A stretch of DNA of 64,000 nt from Amoebidium appalachense (Eukaryota > Ichthyosporea). Positions 61,557 through 64,000 of this stretch are shown here, piece after piece. Within the stretch, counting starts at the first letter, position 1. Each line of letters opens with the position of its first letter. The stretch covers positions 2,976,001-3,040,000 of the forward strand of contig CAVNZM010000006.1 in assembly GCA_963693365.1 (NCBI GenBank), given 5' to 3'. Made by a program: the position numbers and the translations under genes. Under the pieces are notes generated by a model that searched no databases, was not told where the DNA came from, and was given only the letters and a program-made list of their open reading frames with translations.

Positions 61557-63092
61557 CTACTTTTGCTTGGCTGCTCGTTTTAAACTCTTCCTACGTGGCC
61601 CCTCCGTTTCCTCCACTACTGGAGCCCTCTTCAAAGGGCTACCCAAATCAGCAATCCACACCTCTCCCTTCACCTCCTCTATCCTCGTATCCTTCTTCAA
61701 CCCGGCATCCTTAACACCCACACTACACTTCTTCCCCTTTCCTTTTCTAGCTTTCACCTCGTCCGCCACCACTTCATCCACTAGTGCCACGTGCTCTACT
61801 GTCCTCACCTTCTCTACCCTCGTATCATTCTTCAACCCGGCATCCTTAACACCCACACTATCCTTCTTCCCCTTTCCTTTTCTAGCTCTCACCTCGTCCG
61901 CCACCACTTCATCCACTAGTGCCACGTGCTCTACTGCCCTATTCTCCCCTGCCAAAACCTTTTCTAAAGCCGCCTCGGCTGCCGACGCCATCCCACCCAG
62001 CTGTGCCGTTCCAGGCACGACTTCCACCTCCACCTTACTCTCTTCCACCACACCCTTCTCCGTTTCAACACTCGAAAGCGACAGCACCAACCTCTTAACC
62101 AACACCGCCTTGGTTCCCTTAACATCCAGCCCCCTCCCCGCCAATGCCTCTTTCAACTGTGCGATCTTCATCTTTGCAGGGGGAACAGACTGTCCCATCC
62201 CAGGAACATCGGGTGCACAATGACTCACAAACACCTTTGCCGGTTTCGCCGCTGAAAGCGCTTTCCCCCGTGCCTCTGTCAACACTCCCTCCCCTCCAGT
62301 TCTTAACGGCTGGCACGTAACACACGCATACACTGTCCTTCCCGCCATATCCCACGTCTGCACCTGTGTGAAACATCGGCCACATTTGTCCTGATTGTAG
62401 ATGTATCTGCGTGACCACTGTGCCCCGATGTTTTCTTCTGAATCGACAGTGAGAATGGAGCCCGTAGTAAAACCACGCTGCAGCAACAACACACTGTGGC
62501 GCCACAGTGTCTCGAACTGGTCTCGTGTTATGGTGGCTGCTGGTTGCTCCGGGTGCACTCCAGACTTAAAAAGTATCTCTGCTCGGTAAATGTTCCCTAT
62601 CCCCGCGACGGCAGATTGATCCATTAAAAACAACCCCACTGGCTTATTCTTTCCCTTCTGGATTTTCGCCCAAAGCCTTTCTTTGTCCGCATCTTCGCGC
62701 AGAGGGTCAGGTCCCAGCTGCTTGCACTTCTCCTCATAAAGAGAAAAGGGGCCGTGTTCGCACGTCATCGCTGAGAGATGTGCCAACGTGCCCGTCTTTT
62801 GGTGAACGAGACGCAGGCGAGTTGTGGGTGTGGGTTCTGGGCCGGGTAGTTTGAACGTGGAAAACTGCCCCGACATGCCAAAGTGTATGTGCACTACAGT
62901 AGGTGTCTTTTCACTGCCGAAAAAATAAAACAGGTTTTTTCCATGTGCCTCTATTCTGTGCAGTTTCTTGTTGTGAATAAGTTGTGCTCCATCTGCAAAT
63001 CGGCCGTTTGGGGAAGATGCTTCAAATGCTTTGCCAAGCAGCAGCTTGCAGAGTGCAGCTGCCACCCTATGTACCTGGTGTCCTTCCACCAT
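61557..63092 (-). CDS. Fpg/Nei-family DNA glycosylase with SAP domain
   Basis: Base-excision repair enzyme that would remove oxidised bases and cut the abasic strand. One exon, 511 residues from the ATG at 63092. It begins MVEGHQVHR: the usual catalytic Pro after Met is Val, as in animal NEIL3, with the conserved Glu next; the overall start otherwise recalls the MPEGHTIHR bacterial/plant Nei type. K52 (AHGKNLFYFF) fits the conserved Lys. HFGMSGQF is at 70-77, the H2TH region MDQSAVAGIGNIYRAEILF at 157-175, and the zinc finger uses C237, C240, C257 and C260. Residues about 305-341 form a SAP DNA-binding domain (MKIAQLKEALAGRGLDVKG). Residues 386-475 are two tandem 45-residue repeats rich in Lys. 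The end is basic (KSLKRAAKQK), suggesting nuclear location. An upstream in-frame Met at 63224 would add 44 Thr/His-rich residues from a CA-type repeat and is less likely. Confidence 0.88.
   Translation of the reverse strand: MVEGHQVHRVAAALCKLLLGKAFEASSPNGRFADGAQLIHNKKLHRIEAHGKNLFYFFGSEKTPTVVHIHFGMSGQFSTFKLPGPEPTPTTRLRLVHQKTGTLAHLSAMTCEHGPFSLYEEKCKQLGPDPLREDADKERLWAKIQKGKNKPVGLFLMDQSAVAGIGNIYRAEILFKSGVHPEQPAATITRDQFETLWRHSVLLLQRGFTTGSILTVDSEENIGAQWSRRYIYNQDKCGRCFTQVQTWDMAGRTVYACVTCQPLRTGGEGVLTEARGKALSAAKPAKVFVSHCAPDVPGMGQSVPPAKMKIAQLKEALAGRGLDVKGTKAVLVKRLVLSLSSVETEKGVVEESKVEVEVVPGTAQLGGMASAAEAALEKVLAGENRAVEHVALVDEVVADEVRARKGKGKKDSVGVKDAGLKNDTRVEKVRTVEHVALVDEVVADEVKARKGKGKKCSVGVKDAGLKKDTRIEEVKGEVWIADLGSPLKRAPVVEETEGPRRKSLKRAAKQK
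61668..61937 (-). repeat. 135-bp in-frame tandem duplication in the glycosylase gene
   Basis: Two adjacent copies encode VEHVALVDEVVADEV, ARKGKGKK and SVGVKDAGLK with few changes. The two copies are still very close at the DNA level, so the duplication is fairly recent. Confidence 0.9.
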
Positions 63093-63107
63093 TTTCAGTG
63101 CGTTTTT

Positions 63108-63165
63108 GCGTGCGTGCGTGCGTGCGTGTGTGCGCGTGTGTATGTGTGTGTTCGTGCTTGTGTGT
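63108..63165. repeat. GT/GC-rich simple repeat before the glycosylase start
   Basis: (GTGC)n and (GT)n immediately upstream, in gene sense, of the ATG at 63092; probably 5' UTR or an intron end. Confidence 0.7.
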
Positions 63166-63585
63166 GTCCTCGACGGGCAGATATCATCAAACATGCACGT
63201 CAACTCAAGCACTAGCTGCAGCACAGCTGCTCACTTCTGGATGAGGAACAAATGTTACGTTTCTGATGGAAAAACGGAGCTTTCGCTATTTTATAGTCTT
63301 TTTTGATTGTTTAGTTAACCTCTAGAGAGTTTATAAAACATTTTGATTCGTCCTTATGCTTTCTTTAGCCCTCAATATCACATGGACGTTTGGCTTTTTT
63401 AGTTGAGGCTCATGAGACCACCATTCACTATAGCTAGTACTCATTTCAGCTCGGTCAAGCCCGCGGAGGAAGCTCCCTCTCGTGTTTAGAGTAGACGGGC
63501 CGACCCGTTTCCTAAAGTGACCTGCAATCACAGACCGATCTCAAATTCCGGTTTTTGATGTTAACGGCGGTCTACGGGGAAGGGG

Positions 63586-63729
63586 AGGGGGGAGGGGGGG
63601 GGGGGGGGGGGGGGAAGGGTGGGGGGGGGGGGGGGGGGGGGGGGGGGGGAGGGGGAGGGGGAGGTGACGGTGGGAGGGGAGTTGGGGGGGGGGGAGGAAG
63701 GGGGAGAAAAGGGGTTTTTTTTTTTTTTT

Positions 63730-63768
<39 letters not shown>

Positions 63769-63786
63769 TGAGGGTGGGAGGGGGGG

Positions 63787-63832
<46 letters not shown>

Positions 63833-63853
63833 GAAAAGGGTTTTTTTTTTTTT

Positions 63854-63896
<43 letters not shown>

Positions 63897-63900
63897 GAAG
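63586..63900. repeat. Poly(G)/poly(T) array near the window end
   Basis: Long G runs interrupted by GAGGGGGAGG-type DNA, with two copies of GAGAAAAGGG followed by about 22 T and about 35 G (63703-63767 and 63831-63895). The unit of about 128 bp is therefore duplicated. No coding content. Confidence 0.9.
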
Positions 63901-64000
63901 GGTGAGGGGGGAGGGGGGAGGGGTGAGGGAGGCCTGCTGTGTGTTAAATTGAATGTACCAGTGTGCAGTGTGAGCTCTGGAGAGAATCCAAAAGAAATAT

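Overview
This is eukaryotic nuclear DNA: intron-rich, with GT-AG introns, long homopolymer and dinucleotide tracts, and genes read on both strands. The best clue to the organism is a complete CBP/p300-type acetyltransferase with TAZ1, KIX, bromodomain, RING/PHD, HAT, ZZ and TAZ2 domains. Plant relatives lack the KIX and bromodomain, so I infer a holozoan (an animal relative, possibly a unicellular one such as an ichthyosporean) or an early animal. The exact lineage is not proven by this window.

Layout. Positions 1-3555 hold the 3' exons of a lysophospholipid acyltransferase (+). Positions 3556-8492 show no gene I can support. Positions 8493-27578 hold the CBP/p300 gene (+, 26 exons, about 2370 residues). 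Positions 27868-31722 hold a 313-bp inverted-repeat element and a 5'-truncated non-LTR retrotransposon (-). Positions 31780-39270 are a diverged tandem duplication carrying two F-box/leucine-rich genes (-): a broken copy (32592-34567) and an intact copy (37375-39265). Positions 40251-50955 hold a 12-exon PP2A activator PTPA gene (-) whose introns are loaded with repeats. Positions 52713-56405 hold a GT8-family type II membrane glycosyltransferase (+). Positions 58241-59718 hold a compact NF-YA gene (-). Positions 61557-63092 hold a Fpg/Nei DNA glycosylase with a SAP domain (-). The window ends in a large G/T homopolymer array.

The genes do not form a pathway. CBP and NF-YA are both general transcription factors or co-activators (NF-Y recruits p300/CBP in animals), but their presence in one window looks like ordinary gene neighbourhood. 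The gene models rest on protein-family similarity I recognise plus reading phase. Exon phases close exactly for PTPA (1230 nt), GT8 (1254 nt), NF-YA and the intact F-box gene (1545 nt). CBP closes except for one missing base in a G run.

The most unusual content is repetitive. A diverged interspersed repeat family occurs at least ten times, nearly always beside a poly(G) tract (poly(C) when inverted), and many other G tracts join directly to T tracts. I do not recognise this family. There are also compact palindromic and hairpin repeats near 57 kb, a 900-bp polypurine block in a PTPA intron, and splice acceptors that sit directly after pure (CA)n or poly(G).
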